Positions 6,032 to 14,878 of a stretch of DNA of 64,000 bases are shown in pieces. How positions within the stretch are numbered: position 1 is the first letter of the stretch; every line of letters starts with the position of its first letter. Origin of the DNA: Streptomyces sp. NBC_00464. Its GTDB lineage: Bacteria; Actinomycetota; Actinomycetes; Streptomycetales; Streptomycetaceae. The notes below the pieces were generated by a model that worked only from the letters and a program-made list of their open reading frames with translations, was not told where the DNA came from and did no database searches. The stretch is taken from contig NZ_CP107901.1 in NCBI RefSeq assembly GCF_036013915.1, positions 1 through 64,000 of the forward strand, written 5' to 3'. The translations under genes were made by a program, and so were the position numbers.

Positions 6032-8686
6032 GTGGTGGAGTTGAGTGGAATTTCCCTTCGGTCGCATCAGGTTGAGGCCGTTGACTCGATTGTCCGAGGG
6101 CTGTCCCTCCCCGCATCGGGGTTCGTTCCTGCCCGGGGCCGACGTGGACAGCTCCGGATGGCGACCGGTTCAGGCAAGACAATCACCGCTGGGGTGGCCG
6201 CCCTGCGGATGGTTCCGCACGGGCTCATCGGAATCCTCGTGCCGACGCTGGAACTGCTGACCCAGACGGTCGAGGCGTGGCGGGCGGTAGGACACAAGGG
6301 GCCGGCGGTCGCGGTGTGCAGCCTGGGCTCCGATCCGCTGCTGGAAGCGCTCGACGTACGGTGCACGACCAATCCCACCCAGCTTGCGCTGTGGGCCGGA
6401 AACGGGCCGATGGCGGTGTTCGCTACGTACGCCAGCCTCTCGCCGCAGGGTCTGGAGGACGACCAGGGCGATGCGTACGGCGCTTTGGCGCCGGGTGTCC
6501 TGGAGCGGGCGATGCGTGGGTCGTTCGGTCAGAGGATGGGGCCGTTCGACCTCCTGGTCATTGATGAGGCCCACCGGACATCAGGTGATCTCGGGAAGGC
6601 CTGGGCGGCCGTGCACGACCAGGAGCGGATCCCCTCGGTGCGACGCCTGTACATGACGGCCACACCGCGCCTGTGGGAGGCCTCACCGGCCCGCGGTATG
6701 ACGACGACGGACGCGCAGAGCGCCGCGGAAGCGGTCGGCGGGCGTCTGGTGGCCTCGATGGACGATGTCGAGCTCTACGGGCCCGTGCTGTACGAGTTCG
6801 GACTGATGGAAAGCGTCGAGCGCGGCGTCCTGGCCCGTTTCGAGATCGACGTGCTGGAGATCCAGGACCCTGAATCCACGGGAACGGACTCGTCGGCGGA
6901 GGAACAGCGGGGGCGGCGCCTGGCCGCGCTGCAGGCGGCGCTGCTCAAGCACGCGGACGCCACTGGTGTCCGGTCGTTCATGACCTTTCACTCCCGCACG
7001 CTGGACGCGATGGCCTTCGCCCGCGCCCTGCCGGAGACCGCCGCCGAGCTGTACGAGATGGACCCGCTCACCTACCCGAAGCGGGTGGGCGCGGAGTGGC
7101 TGTGCGGTGAGCATCCGGCCGGCCACCGGCGGGAAGTCCTGGGCCGGTTCGCCGACGGCCTGGACGCGGACGGATGGGTGACCGACCTCGGTGTGCTGTG
7201 CAGCTGTCGGGTACTCGGCGAAGGCGTCGACATCCGCGGGAAGCGGGGTGTCGGCGGCGTCGTCTTCGCCGACACCCGCAGCTCGCCCGTGGAGATCGTG
7301 CAGATCACGGGCCGGGGGCTGCGCCAGGAACCGGGCGAGGGCAAGGTCGCGCGGCTGATCGTGCCCGTTTTCCTCGACCCTGGTGAGAGCCCGGAAGACA
7401 TGATGGCCTCCGCCAGTTACCGCCCCCTCGTAGCCGTGCTTCAAGGACTCAGGGCACACGACGAACGGGTCATCGAGCGGATGATTCTCCGGACCACCAC
7501 CGCCCGCGGGCAGGCAGGCACTGTGGTCGGACTGGACCCGCTGCACAGGGACGCCGACGCAACCGCCGCCTACGAGGAAGACCGCCCCCCTACACCGGTC
7601 GTCGACGCGGACGAGGACACCGAAGAGCCCGCCTCCAGTAGCGGCACCGGCGCCGAACCCGAGACCGCGCTGCTGCCGAGCATGGCCTCAGTTCCGCTCC
7701 TGCGGTTCTCCCTGCCCCGGAACCCCGATGTCATCGCCGCTTTCCTGCGCACCCGTGTCCTGCGCCCCGACTCCGAGATCTGGCTGACCGGTCTGAACGC
7801 CCTGCGCCGCTGGGTGGACGAACACGGCAACGCGGACGTCCCCCTCGACGCAACCGCTCCGCAGGGCGGCGAAGGAGGGGACGGGGACTCCTACGCGCTG
7901 GGATCCTGGGTCAGCGAGCAGCGGCGCGGTTTCCGTCTCGGAACGCTGAAGGCCTGGCGCACCGAGCTCCTGAACGAACTCGGCATGACCTGGTCGGTCG
8001 CGGACGCCCGGTTCCTCAAGAACCTGTCCGCGGCCCGCGCCTACCACGCAGCCCACGGCACCCTCGCCGCCCCGAAGGGCGCCTCGATCCAGGGGTTTGC
8101 CGTCGGTCAGTGGCTCGCCAACGTCCGCAAGACCGGCGGCCTGGGCAAGGATCCGGAGCGGGCGGTCGAGCGACGTGCCGCGCTGGAGGCGATCGATCCC
8201 GACTGGGACCCGCAGTGGCCCGTCGACTGGCAACGCCACTACGCCGCCGCCCTCGAGCTCCTTGCCGAGGAGAACGGACTCACCGAAGTCCTGCCCGGCG
8301 TCACCGTCCACGGCGTCGACGTCGGCAGCTGGATCAACAGGCAACGCGACCCCGCCGTATGGCAGAACCTCACGACCGAACAGCGCGAACGCCTCGAACA
8401 CCTTGGTCTCCACCCCCGCCCCACAGCGAAGCCGGACACCATGTCGGCCGGGAACACCACCACAGCTTTCGACCGGGGCCTGCAAGCCCTCGCCCAGTGG
8501 ATCCAACGAGAAGGCCCGGACAGGCCGGTCCCCCGCGCACACCTCGAAGAGATCCTCATCGACGGCCAATCCGAGCCGACACCCGTCAAGCTCGGAGTAT
8601 GGGTGTCCAACACCCGGGCACGGCGCAACAAGCTCACGGCGCAACAGCACACCGCCCTCACCGAACTCGGCGTGCGCTGGGCCTGA
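6032..8686 (+). CDS. Superfamily 2 DEAH helicase with C-terminal helicase-associated repeats (terminal-type)
   Basis: The protein has 884 residues and a GTG start after a GGGAGTGAGGAG leader. The Walker A motif MATGSGKT is near residues 43-50, the DEAH box at 178-181, motif III in LYMTATPRLW, and motif VI is QITGRGLRQE. The C-terminal third (from about residue 590) consists of repeated 'W...HGN..VP' and 'LG.WV..QR' units, typical of helicase-associated domains. ATP-dependent DNA translocation or unwinding is expected in the cytoplasm. Helicases of this layout are often found close to the ends of Streptomyces linear replicons (TtrA-like genes, linked to conjugal transfer), which suits the neighbouring Tap/Tpg-like genes. 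Whether this one is a true TtrA homologue cannot be decided by eye; it could instead be a defence helicase. Confidence 0.8.
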   Translation: MVELSGISLRSHQVEAVDSIVRGLSLPASGFVPARGRRGQLRMATGSGKTITAGVAALRMVPHGLIGILVPTLELLTQTVEAWRAVGHKGPAVAVCSLGSDPLLEALDVRCTTNPTQLALWAGNGPMAVFATYASLSPQGLEDDQGDAYGALAPGVLERAMRGSFGQRMGPFDLLVIDEAHRTSGDLGKAWAAVHDQERIPSVRRLYMTATPRLWEASPARGMTTTDAQSAAEAVGGRLVASMDDVELYGPVLYEFGLMESVERGVLARFEIDVLEIQDPESTGTDSSAEEQRGRRLAALQAALLKHADATGVRSFMTFHSRTLDAMAFARALPETAAELYEMDPLTYPKRVGAEWLCGEHPAGHRREVLGRFADGLDADGWVTDLGVLCSCRVLGEGVDIRGKRGVGGVVFADTRSSPVEIVQITGRGLRQEPGEGKVARLIVPVFLDPGESPEDMMASASYRPLVAVLQGLRAHDERVIERMILRTTTARGQAGTVVGLDPLHRDADATAAYEEDRPPTPVVDADEDTEEPASSSGTGAEPETALLPSMASVPLLRFSLPRNPDVIAAFLRTRVLRPDSEIWLTGLNALRRWVDEHGNADVPLDATAPQGGEGGDGDSYALGSWVSEQRRGFRLGTLKAWRTELLNELGMTWSVADARFLKNLSAARAYHAAHGTLAAPKGASIQGFAVGQWLANVRKTGGLGKDPERAVERRAALEAIDPDWDPQWPVDWQRHYAAALELLAEENGLTEVLPGVTVHGVDVGSWINRQRDPAVWQNLTTEQRERLEHLGLHPRPTAKPDTMSAGNTTTAFDRGLQALAQWIQREGPDRPVPRAHLEEILIDGQSEPTPVKLGVWVSNTRARRNKLTAQQHTALTELGVRWA

Positions 8687-8767
8687 CGCGGGCGGCGGCC
8701 AGGGCCCGGCTTGGCGGCGCGAGGCGCACATCTGCTCAGCGTCTCCGCCTCAATGGTCGATACGGCG

Positions 8768-8890
8768 GCCCTCGGATGTTGTACGCGTACAACATCCGAG
8801 GGCGGGCCTCCCCCGGACCGTGCATGTTGTACGCGTACAACATCCGGGAGGACTCCCTCAGACCGTCGATGTTGTACGCGTACAACATCG
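8768..8890. repeat. Palindrome cluster A (three copies of ATGTTGTACGCGTACAACAT)
   Basis: Core copies lie at 8776-8795, 8824-8843 and 8869-8888, with centres 48 and 45 bp apart. The first is extended into a perfect 36-bp palindrome (8768-8803) and the third to 24 bp (8867-8890). Together with clusters B and C they surround the downstream side of parB-parA. This arrangement suggests ParB-binding centromere (parS-like) sites; the long first palindrome may also terminate the helicase transcript, which ends 81 bases earlier. The palindrome reads as MLYAYNI in one frame, but no gene is implied. Positions 8687-8767 hold nothing I recognise. Confidence 0.75.
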
Positions 8891-8990
8891 TGAGGCCAGT
8901 CCGACGCTTCTCGGACGGAGGGCAAAGCCCTTCAGCGAGCTAGTGCTGTGACTGCATCCGCTGGGCGGACAAGCACGACTGGCAGCCTGA

Positions 8991-9233
8991 TCAGTCGCTG
9001 ACCTTCAAGGTTGCGTACTTCGCGATTCCCAGTTCGGACAGCACGCCCCGGAGCCGCTCCAGGGCCGCGGTTGCGTCCAAGCCACCCGTGATTTCAAGGT
9101 CAAGATGGCAACGGCCCATGCCGCTGCCTGCACCCGTGACCTCGCCGTCGAACTCGAACGCCGTTTCCAACGCCTCCTCGACCTCGTCACGGTCGATCGG
9201 CAGCCCCACGAAGACGATCTCCACGAACACCAC
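8991..9233 (-). CDS. Small conserved-looking hypothetical protein between palindrome clusters
   Basis: This 80-residue acidic protein begins with GTG preceded by the strong ribosome-binding site GGGAGGACC. The sequence VFVEIVFVGLPIDRDEVEEA followed by a DLEITGGLDATAALERLRGV segment predicts an alpha-beta (ferredoxin-like) fold. I do not recognise a family. It lies on the same strand as parA-parB, downstream of them, and is bracketed by palindrome clusters A and B, so it may be part of the partition locus or simply an unrelated small gene. Confidence 0.55.
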   Translation of the reverse strand: MVFVEIVFVGLPIDRDEVEEALETAFEFDGEVTGAGSGMGRCHLDLEITGGLDATAALERLRGVLSELGIAKYATLKVSD

Positions 9234-9360
9234 GGTCCTCCCTCACAACCCGGCAAACCATAGCGGTCACAGCACCAGAAGGGCGTCGATCCGGGACGGT
9301 GTCACTGTCCTTGACGAGGAAGCGTCGTTCCCAGTTCGCGTGCTGGCTCGTCTCCGGTGG

Positions 9361-9439
9361 CCTCTCCCGATGTTGTACGCGTACAACATCGGGAGAGGGA
9401 GAGCCTCCCTGATCCGTGAATGTTGTACGCGTACAACAT
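9361..9439. repeat. Palindrome cluster B (two copies of ATGTTGTACGCGTACAACAT)
   Basis: Cores lie at 9370-9389 and 9420-9439, with centres 50 bp apart. The first is extended to a perfect 38-bp palindrome (9361-9398); the second is only the 20-bp core. This repeats the pattern of cluster A: one long and one short palindrome about 50 bp apart. Confidence 0.75.
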
Positions 9440-9737
9440 CGGGGTGGACTCCCCCGGGCCGTGTGTCACTTTGCAGCGGGGAGAAACGCTGCCTGACGCG
9501 ACACTGGAGCGGCTGCCCCGGTCGGTGCGAGTGTGGGCAGTCTCGGTGGCGCGCCGCGAGTACGTGCGCTGCGGGCCGGCCGGCTGGGTGAGGACTCGCC
9601 GTGGCCGCGATGCTCTCGTGGAATTGCTCGTGGGCCTGAGGCCGTGACCTCCTTCTCCCCGCTGACCTGAGCGGTGACCGTTGGCCGCTTCAGGATGCTG
9701 GTGGTCACCACTGTGGCGACGCCTTCATTGCGGGGGA
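9440..9737. other. Spacer between palindrome clusters
   Basis: About 300 bases lie between clusters B and C. A plus-strand open frame to 9647 contains a coding-like stretch (VRVWAVSVARREYVRCGPAG), but its only ATG is inside a palindrome and it has no ribosome-binding site. It may be a gene fragment; I make no gene call. Confidence 0.4.
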
Positions 9738-9826
9738 GCGGATGTTGTACGCGTACAACATCCGCCCGACGCTGCTGATGCGAGGGGGCGGGATGTTGTA
9801 CGCGTACAACATCCCGCCCCCTCGCA
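9738..9826. repeat. Palindrome cluster C (two copies, one a 48-bp perfect palindrome)
   Basis: Cores lie at 9742-9761 and 9793-9812, with centres 51 bp apart. The first is extended to 28 bp (9738-9765), the second to a perfect 48 bp (9779-9826). The long one ends 17 bases from the parB stop, so it could double as the parA-parB terminator. Confidence 0.75.
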
Positions 9827-9843
9827 CGTGAGCCAAACCTCTT

Positions 9844-11010
9844 CTATTTGCTGTCCGCCCGCTCCAGCAGCAGTCTCGCCAGCTTCGTCAGCTCCTCCGC
9901 AGGCATGTGATCAGCCAGAGCATCGGCAACCTGCTCCACCTGGCCGAACTCGATGACCGCCCGAGCTGCCGGCACAGTGGGATGCCGTTCTGCGCTCTGT
10001 ATCGGGACCGCGGTCGCCGGTCGGTCCACTGCTTTCACTGCCCGCGATGTCGGGGAGTGCTCGGTCTCGGCGGCTTCAGGAACGGACTGTGCTGCGGGCG
10101 TCTCGGTTGCCGGCGTTGCCGGAGCCGGAGAGTCAGCCGTCGGGCCTGTGGATTCCGGGACGGCTGAACTGGGGGAGGGGTGGTCGGGCTGCGCCGGTTC
10201 CACGGGGTTCTGCGTGCGGCCCCTTGCCTCTGCGAGCAGGGCGCGTTCGGCTTCCCGCTCAGCGGAGCGTGCTGCCTTCTCGTCCTTCAGGACTTGCAGC
10301 AGCTCTGCGGCGGTCATCAGGCCCTGGTGGTCTTTCAAGTGCCGGACGAGGAGGCGTCCGTCACGCTCCGGAAGGTCACCGGAGCTGAGCATCCGCTGAA
10401 TCTCTTCGGGCAGCTCAAGCAGCGACAGCTGGTGCGTGACCCAGGACCGGTCCTTGCCCAGGTTCTCTGCGGCCCGGGTGCGAGCTCCACGCACCGATTC
10501 CTCGGCACAGACCTCGACGAGTTCGTTGATGCCGCGGGCCCGTTCGATGATGTCGAAGTCCGCGCGGTCCAGGTTCTCCTTGAGGAGATGGTTGATGAAC
10601 GTCTCGCGAGAGGCTGCCAGCTCGTCACGGACAACGAAGTCCAGGGCCTCCAGACCGACCTGAGAGGCACTGCGATAGCGGCGTTCACCGTTGACGAGGA
10701 TGTGGCCGGCGTCGCCGATGTCGTCCTCGTGCTCCGGCCACAGGTTCAGATACGCGTCGCGGGAGACGGCCACACAGGCGGCAAGCTGCGCCGTGCGCAG
10801 TTCCTCACCGAAGCGGGTCAGTTCTTCCTTGGTGCCGAAGTTGCGCCGCGGGTTGAGCGGGGTGGGAGCCACCTCGTTCAGGCGCAGGCGGACGAGTTCG
10901 TACGCCGGCACATCGCCTTGCGTGACGGCCTTTGCACGGCCGCGTGCGCTGCGGCCGCGGGGGACGTTCCCGAAGGATGAGCCCGTTCCGAGCCGGTCGG
11001 CGGCCTTCAT
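9844..11010 (-). CDS. parB: ParB-family plasmid partition protein
   Basis: This 388-residue protein binds centromere DNA. The ParB N-terminal domain spans about residues 38-130 and includes the nucleotide-binding box GERRYR at 108-113. A helix-turn-helix follows around 170-200 (AAENLGKDRSWVTHQLSLLE). Then come a charged helix, a Pro/Ala/Thr-rich linker and a C-terminal dimerisation-like helix ending LTKLARLLLERADSK. Its ATG overlaps the parA stop (ATGA), so the pair is an operon with parA first. The seven 20-bp palindromes immediately downstream are the obvious candidate binding sites; they differ from the chromosomal parS consensus, which indicates a plasmid-specific system. Confidence 0.85.
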   Translation of the reverse strand: MKAADRLGTGSSFGNVPRGRSARGRAKAVTQGDVPAYELVRLRLNEVAPTPLNPRRNFGTKEELTRFGEELRTAQLAACVAVSRDAYLNLWPEHEDDIGDAGHILVNGERRYRSASQVGLEALDFVVRDELAASRETFINHLLKENLDRADFDIIERARGINELVEVCAEESVRGARTRAAENLGKDRSWVTHQLSLLELPEEIQRMLSSGDLPERDGRLLVRHLKDHQGLMTAAELLQVLKDEKAARSAEREAERALLAEARGRTQNPVEPAQPDHPSPSSAVPESTGPTADSPAPATPATETPAAQSVPEAAETEHSPTSRAVKAVDRPATAVPIQSAERHPTVPAARAVIEFGQVEQVADALADHMPAEELTKLARLLLERADSK

Positions 11011-12161
11011 CCGTTCACCGCCATCGCGATGGTGCGCAAGACCTCGGACTGTTCGCAGTCGGGGGCCGACGTGAGCAGCGGCTGCTTCAGTCGGGCTGCC
11101 TCGCGCTGTTCCTTGCGTTCGGGAATCACGCCCAGAACGGGCGGATCCCCGATGGCCTTCCAGCTCTCGAGGGAGGAGGTGGCGATGTATCCCTTACGGC
11201 TGTCGTACATGTTGACGATGAAACCGATCTTGCTGATCTCTACGTCGAGGTCGGCCGTCAGGTCTTCGATCTGATCGAAAAGCATGTCGTAGGCGTCCGC
11301 GGAGGAGTCTTCGGCCAGCACGGGAATCACGACGCCTGAGGCCTCGGGCTCCTCGCCGTCGCGGGTGCGCCCGTAGTACAGGGCGGTGTCCATGGAGTAG
11401 CCCAGGCTGGGCGGGCAGTCGATGACGATGTAGTCGAACTCGCTCTCAAGCGGCTCCAGTGCCTTCTCCAGAGCCGTCTCCTTGATGCGCACGTGCCGGG
11501 TGGTTGCCAGCTTGGCGTCCAGCAGGAACGCGTCCTTGCAGCCGGGCAGCAGGAACAGACGGCCGCCGAAGCTTCCCTCCTCTATCGGGACGAGCAGCTC
11601 GCGGAGCTTGCCCTTTCCTTCACCCAGCATGTGCTTGGCCAGGCTCGGGTTGTCGATGGCCAGCATCGGGTAGCCGAGCTGCTTCGTCAGATGGCACTGG
11701 GGGTCGAAGTCGATGAGCAGGACGCGCTGTCCGGCTTCCGCGAGTGCCTCGGCGATTCCGGCAGACGTCGCGGTCTTGCCGACTCCGCCCTTCTGATTGC
11801 CGAAGATCAGGCGTCGGGCGCCGGTCGTGCGGGGGACACGGCGGGGGGAGGGGTTGCTGTCGAGCCAGAGCCGGATCGACTGGGCGATGCCTTGGTTGAA
11901 GGCGATGCCGCGGTCCTTGCACACGTTCTTGAACTGGCCGTACAGCCCGTTGGGAAGGTAGGTGGCGAACGAGGTTCCGCCGGAGGTGTCGACCTGTGTG
12001 CGCGGGGAATCCCCGGTTCTCCAGGCGTGGACGCCTTCGGTGACGGCGTCCTTGATGTCCACACCCAACTCGGCTGCGCGGACCTTGAGTTCTTGGCGTA
12101 GGGCTGCCGGCAGCTTCGCAACTACCTTTTCCCGATCATCGGGACTGTAAGGGACGGTCAT
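11007..12161 (-). CDS. parA: ParA-family partition ATPase
   Basis: This 384-residue protein has two parts. Residues 1-110 are basic and carry two helical DNA-binding-like segments (LPAALRQELKVRAAELGVDI and YGQFKNVCKDRGIAFNQGIA), presumably for autoregulation or nucleoid binding. The ATPase domain follows: deviant Walker A NQKGGVGKTATS near residues 122-133, LLIDFDPQCHLTKQ, and Walker B-like YIVIDCPPSLG. ParA forms ATP-dependent gradients that move ParB-centromere complexes. Stop and parB start overlap by four bases. Upstream lies a 658-base region without a clear gene, which should hold the promoter. Confidence 0.9.
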   Translation of the reverse strand: MTVPYSPDDREKVVAKLPAALRQELKVRAAELGVDIKDAVTEGVHAWRTGDSPRTQVDTSGGTSFATYLPNGLYGQFKNVCKDRGIAFNQGIAQSIRLWLDSNPSPRRVPRTTGARRLIFGNQKGGVGKTATSAGIAEALAEAGQRVLLIDFDPQCHLTKQLGYPMLAIDNPSLAKHMLGEGKGKLRELLVPIEEGSFGGRLFLLPGCKDAFLLDAKLATTRHVRIKETALEKALEPLESEFDYIVIDCPPSLGYSMDTALYYGRTRDGEEPEASGVVIPVLAEDSSADAYDMLFDQIEDLTADLDVEISKIGFIVNMYDSRKGYIATSSLESWKAIGDPPVLGVIPERKEQREAARLKQPLLTSAPDCEQSEVLRTIAMAVNG

Positions 12162-12819
12162 GCGGGTACCTTACTCACCTCGCAGTCAATGGCAAGGCAA
12201 CACCCCGCGACAGGGGAAAGCGATCCGTCTCACCGCACCCCAAGCCAACAGCCCTGCCGTCGCCGGTCGCTGACGATCCAGGATGGGCGTCTTCGAATGT
12301 TTGTGTGTCGATCACTCATCGCGAGAGTACGAACAGATGAGGCGGCTCACGCGGACGCACCGGATTACTGCCGGACGAGGGGCAGTGGTGCCCCGCCCTT
12401 CGATCCGGCGGAGTATGGGCCGGACCACAGGCTCCCGGAGGTGGCGCTGCATTCGGCGGGTGATCCCCGGGGGAGCCGCGGGCCCGGACGAAGGTGTAGG
12501 GGGGCAGGCAACTCCCGGCCCGGCCGGCGGCCCGGTTGCCCGCGGTGGGGGAGTGCCGCAGCAGGCCGCGCTCGATGTGCCGGCACCGCGGCCCCCGGAA
12601 GGACCCTCCGGGGGCCGGGTTCTCGGTTCGTCCGGCGGGAAGGCTGGACCTCGTCGAAGAGGGCGAGGGCGGGAGCGGTCCAGCCGTCGGCGAGGCCCAG
12701 CAGGCTTGACCGCACGGCCGGGGAACCGTCGCCCAACAAGCGCGCGAGGCCGAAGTGGCGAGCGTCGACGTCGTCCGGGGCGGTCTCGGCCAAGGTGACG
12801 CCGGTCAGGAGCCGGCAGC
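12162..12819. other. Region without a supportable gene
   Basis: A minus-strand stretch around 12650-12830 reads like degraded coding sequence (LLTGVTLAETAPDDVDARHF then ARLLGDGSPAVRSSLLGLAD) but soon dissolves into low-complexity Arg/Pro/Gly. Frames disagree and no family is recognised. The parA promoter must lie at the left side of this stretch. Confidence 0.4.
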
Positions 12820-13653
12820 TCAGTGGAAGGCCCTGGCGTTCTCCGACACCCATTGCTGGAACGTCCTGGCCGGAGCACCGGTGATCCGGGCAACCGTGTC
12901 ACGCACCATGAGCAGCTCGTCGTTGACGTCGCCACCCGTCAGGTCCAGCACCGCGTCCGCTGCTTCGGCGCCCAGGAAGTCAGCCATCTGCCGATGGGCT
13001 TCCTCCCGGCCGATCGCGGCGAACGGCACTTTCCGCCCCAGTGCTGCCGCGACGGCCCCGACCTGCTGCCGGGCCGTGACCCTCTCCGGACCAGTCAGCG
13101 CATACGTCCGCTCGTGGTGGCCGGATTCGGTAAGGGCCATGCGAGCCACCGATGCGATATCCGCAGGGTGGATCGTGGGGAGACCGATGTCCGCATAGGG
13201 CACGCGGACCGTTTCGTGCGCACGGATCGCTCCCGCCCACCACAGGGCGTTCGAGGCGAACTGCGTCGGCCGCAGGATCGTCCATGCCATGCCGCTGTCC
13301 TGCAGCAGCCGCTCGACGGCCAGGTTCTCCCGGGCGGGGCCCAGGTGCGGATGGGTCTGGACGGTGATGGACGAGACCAGCACTACGTGTTCCACGCCCG
13401 CCTGCTGGGCCGCCTCGATGATCTCGGCGTCCGACCCCATGCGTGACACAAGGAACAGCGATCGGGCCCCCTCCAGCGCAGGCTTCAGGGTGGCTGTCTC
13501 GGCGAGGTCACCCGTGACGGCTTCGACTCCCTCCGGGAGCGCGGCCCGTGCAATGTCGCGGGTGAGGCCTCTCAGCGGTCCGGCGCCGAGCGCCTGGAGC
13601 TCCGTCAAGAGGGCGCTTCCGATATTTCCGGTGGCTCCGGTCACGAGGATCAT
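12820..13653 (-). CDS. NmrA-family NAD(P)-binding protein
   Basis: This 277-residue atypical short-chain dehydrogenase-like protein begins MILVTGATGNIGSALLTELQ, so the Rossmann motif G-x-x-G-x-x-G is at residues 6-12. Further features are VVLVSSITVQ, the ILRPTQFASN segment typical of NmrA/HSCARG sensors and azoreductase-like reductases, and TYALTGPERVTARQQ in the C-terminal part. The classical catalytic Tyr-x-x-x-Lys is not evident. It may act as a redox sensor or as a small-molecule reductase. It is separated by 136 bases from the convergently arranged LysR gene region and no operon partner is clear. It is a paralogue of the gene at 25245. Confidence 0.75.
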   Translation of the reverse strand: MILVTGATGNIGSALLTELQALGAGPLRGLTRDIARAALPEGVEAVTGDLAETATLKPALEGARSLFLVSRMGSDAEIIEAAQQAGVEHVVLVSSITVQTHPHLGPARENLAVERLLQDSGMAWTILRPTQFASNALWWAGAIRAHETVRVPYADIGLPTIHPADIASVARMALTESGHHERTYALTGPERVTARQQVGAVAAALGRKVPFAAIGREEAHRQMADFLGAEAADAVLDLTGGDVNDELLMVRDTVARITGAPARTFQQWVSENARAFH

Positions 13654-13789
13654 GAGGTCGTCTCCTGTCGTCAGGCAGTGATCAACATGCGTGACGCTAG
13701 GAGCTCAACCAAACTTCAGGTCAAGAGAGTCGGCAGCTCTCGCGAGCCGGTCACGTTCATCGCGCACTTCATGGTGACCACGGTGCCGC

Positions 13790-14743
13790 TTACCGCTGTG
13801 TCCATGCGGGTGTCCAGGCAGGTGTCCACGTCTCGCGGTCGGGGTGGTCCGGGCGGTCGGGCTGTGTGGAGGCGAGGTATGTGCGGAGCGTGGTGAGTGC
13901 GGGGTGCGGGTTGTCGCGGCGCCAGATCAGTGAGTGCGGGTAGACGGGCGTCGGGTCGGTCACCGGGATGCGGCGCAGGCCGTGGCCGGCGGGCCAGATG
14001 AGGCGGGTGTGCTCGCCCATGAAGGTGGCCAGGGCCGGAGTGTCGGCGATGGTGTCGAGGAGAGCGTCGGAGCCGAAGTTGGGGCCGGTCGCCTCGATGG
14101 TGAGGCCGAACTCTGCGACGAGGTCGTCGTAGTAGGCGGCCCACTCGGTGCCGGGCACGATGCCGGGCATCCAGATCCGTTGCCCGGCGAGCTGGGCGAC
14201 GGTGACCGACCTGGCGTCCGCCAGCGCGTGGGCGGGGCCGGTGAGGAGCTGGAGCGGCTCGTCGAGCACCCGGACGGACTCGATGTCCTCGGGAAGGGGC
14301 CGGCCAGGCACGCCGACGGCACGGACGGACGCGTCGATCGAACCGGACCGGACTGCGGCGACGGCCGTCTCGATGTCGAACAGCATCAGCACGTCGAGCT
14401 CGATCTCGGGGTGCGCGCGGTGGAAGCCGCGCAGCAGGCCCGCCTGTGCGCCACGTGAAGCGAGCACATCGACGCGCAGCGGGCGGCGGCCGGGACGAAC
14501 GGAGGCGACCGCGCGCTCGGCGACGCGCAGCAGCTCACGCGCCTGGGGCAGGAACGCCTGCCCGTCGATGGTGAGCTCGGCACCGCGCGCCGTACGGGTG
14601 AACAGGCGCACACCGAGGTTCTTCTCCAGCACGGCGATGCGTTTGGAGACGGCCTGCTGGGTGACTGCCAGATCGGCAGCGGCTTCCTGGAACTGGCCCG
14701 CGTCCGCGACGGCGACGAAGGTACGTACGGCTTCGAGATCCAT
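13790..14743 (-). CDS. LysR-family transcriptional regulator
   Basis: This 317-residue protein starts at MDLEAVRTFVAVADAGQFQE. The frame extends 90 bases upstream, but that part does not resemble the family. The N-terminal winged helix (residues 1-60) contains AVTQQAVSKRIAVLEKNLGV and LFTRTARG, both diagnostic of LysR proteins. The C-terminal two-lobed effector domain begins around residue 90. The gene is divergent from an MFS exporter with a 135-base shared promoter, the usual layout in which a LysR protein controls the neighbouring transporter. The extreme C-terminus contains a TWTPAWTPAWT repeat of no obvious meaning. Confidence 0.85.
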   Translation of the reverse strand: MDLEAVRTFVAVADAGQFQEAAADLAVTQQAVSKRIAVLEKNLGVRLFTRTARGAELTIDGQAFLPQARELLRVAERAVASVRPGRRPLRVDVLASRGAQAGLLRGFHRAHPEIELDVLMLFDIETAVAAVRSGSIDASVRAVGVPGRPLPEDIESVRVLDEPLQLLTGPAHALADARSVTVAQLAGQRIWMPGIVPGTEWAAYYDDLVAEFGLTIEATGPNFGSDALLDTIADTPALATFMGEHTRLIWPAGHGLRRIPVTDPTPVYPHSLIWRRDNPHPALTTLRTYLASTQPDRPDHPDRETWTPAWTPAWTQR

Positions 14744-14760
14744 GCCGAACCACGTTAGGG

Positions 14761-14777
14761 CACAACGCATGGTTGTG
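14761..14777. promoter_or_regulatory. Candidate LysR-type operator
   Basis: The inverted repeat CACAAC-GCATG-GTTGTG lies between the divergent LysR and MFS genes, 18 bases upstream of the LysR start. A possible MFS promoter is TTGACC at 14799-14804 with TTTAGC 17 bases later. Confidence 0.35.
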
Positions 14778-14878
14778 GGCTGCCGACAAGTCGGTTGTTT
14801 GACCTGCTGCAGTACTGCTCGTTTAGCTCTCACCGGTCAACGTCAGTTTGTACGGGTGAGACACAGGGGGCGCTGAAC

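Noticed and set aside
8711..8943. Open frames reading MLYAYNI or DVVRVQH repeats as a tandem-repeat protein
   Set aside because: They are simply the palindrome translated in different frames, with no ribosome-binding site and no flanking domain.
9420..9647. Plus-strand 75-residue frame starting inside a palindrome
   Set aside because: Its ATG belongs to the palindrome and no leader is present; only a gene fragment is possible.
8768..9826. Regularly spaced palindromes resembling a CRISPR array
   Set aside because: Only two or three copies per cluster, fully palindromic units, no uniform spacer pattern across clusters and no cas genes. ParB sites explain them better.
12189..12935. Long frames on both strands between parA and the NmrA gene
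   Set aside because: Arg/Pro/Gly-rich translations typical of antisense frames in GC-rich DNA; one short stretch looks coding but cannot be extended.
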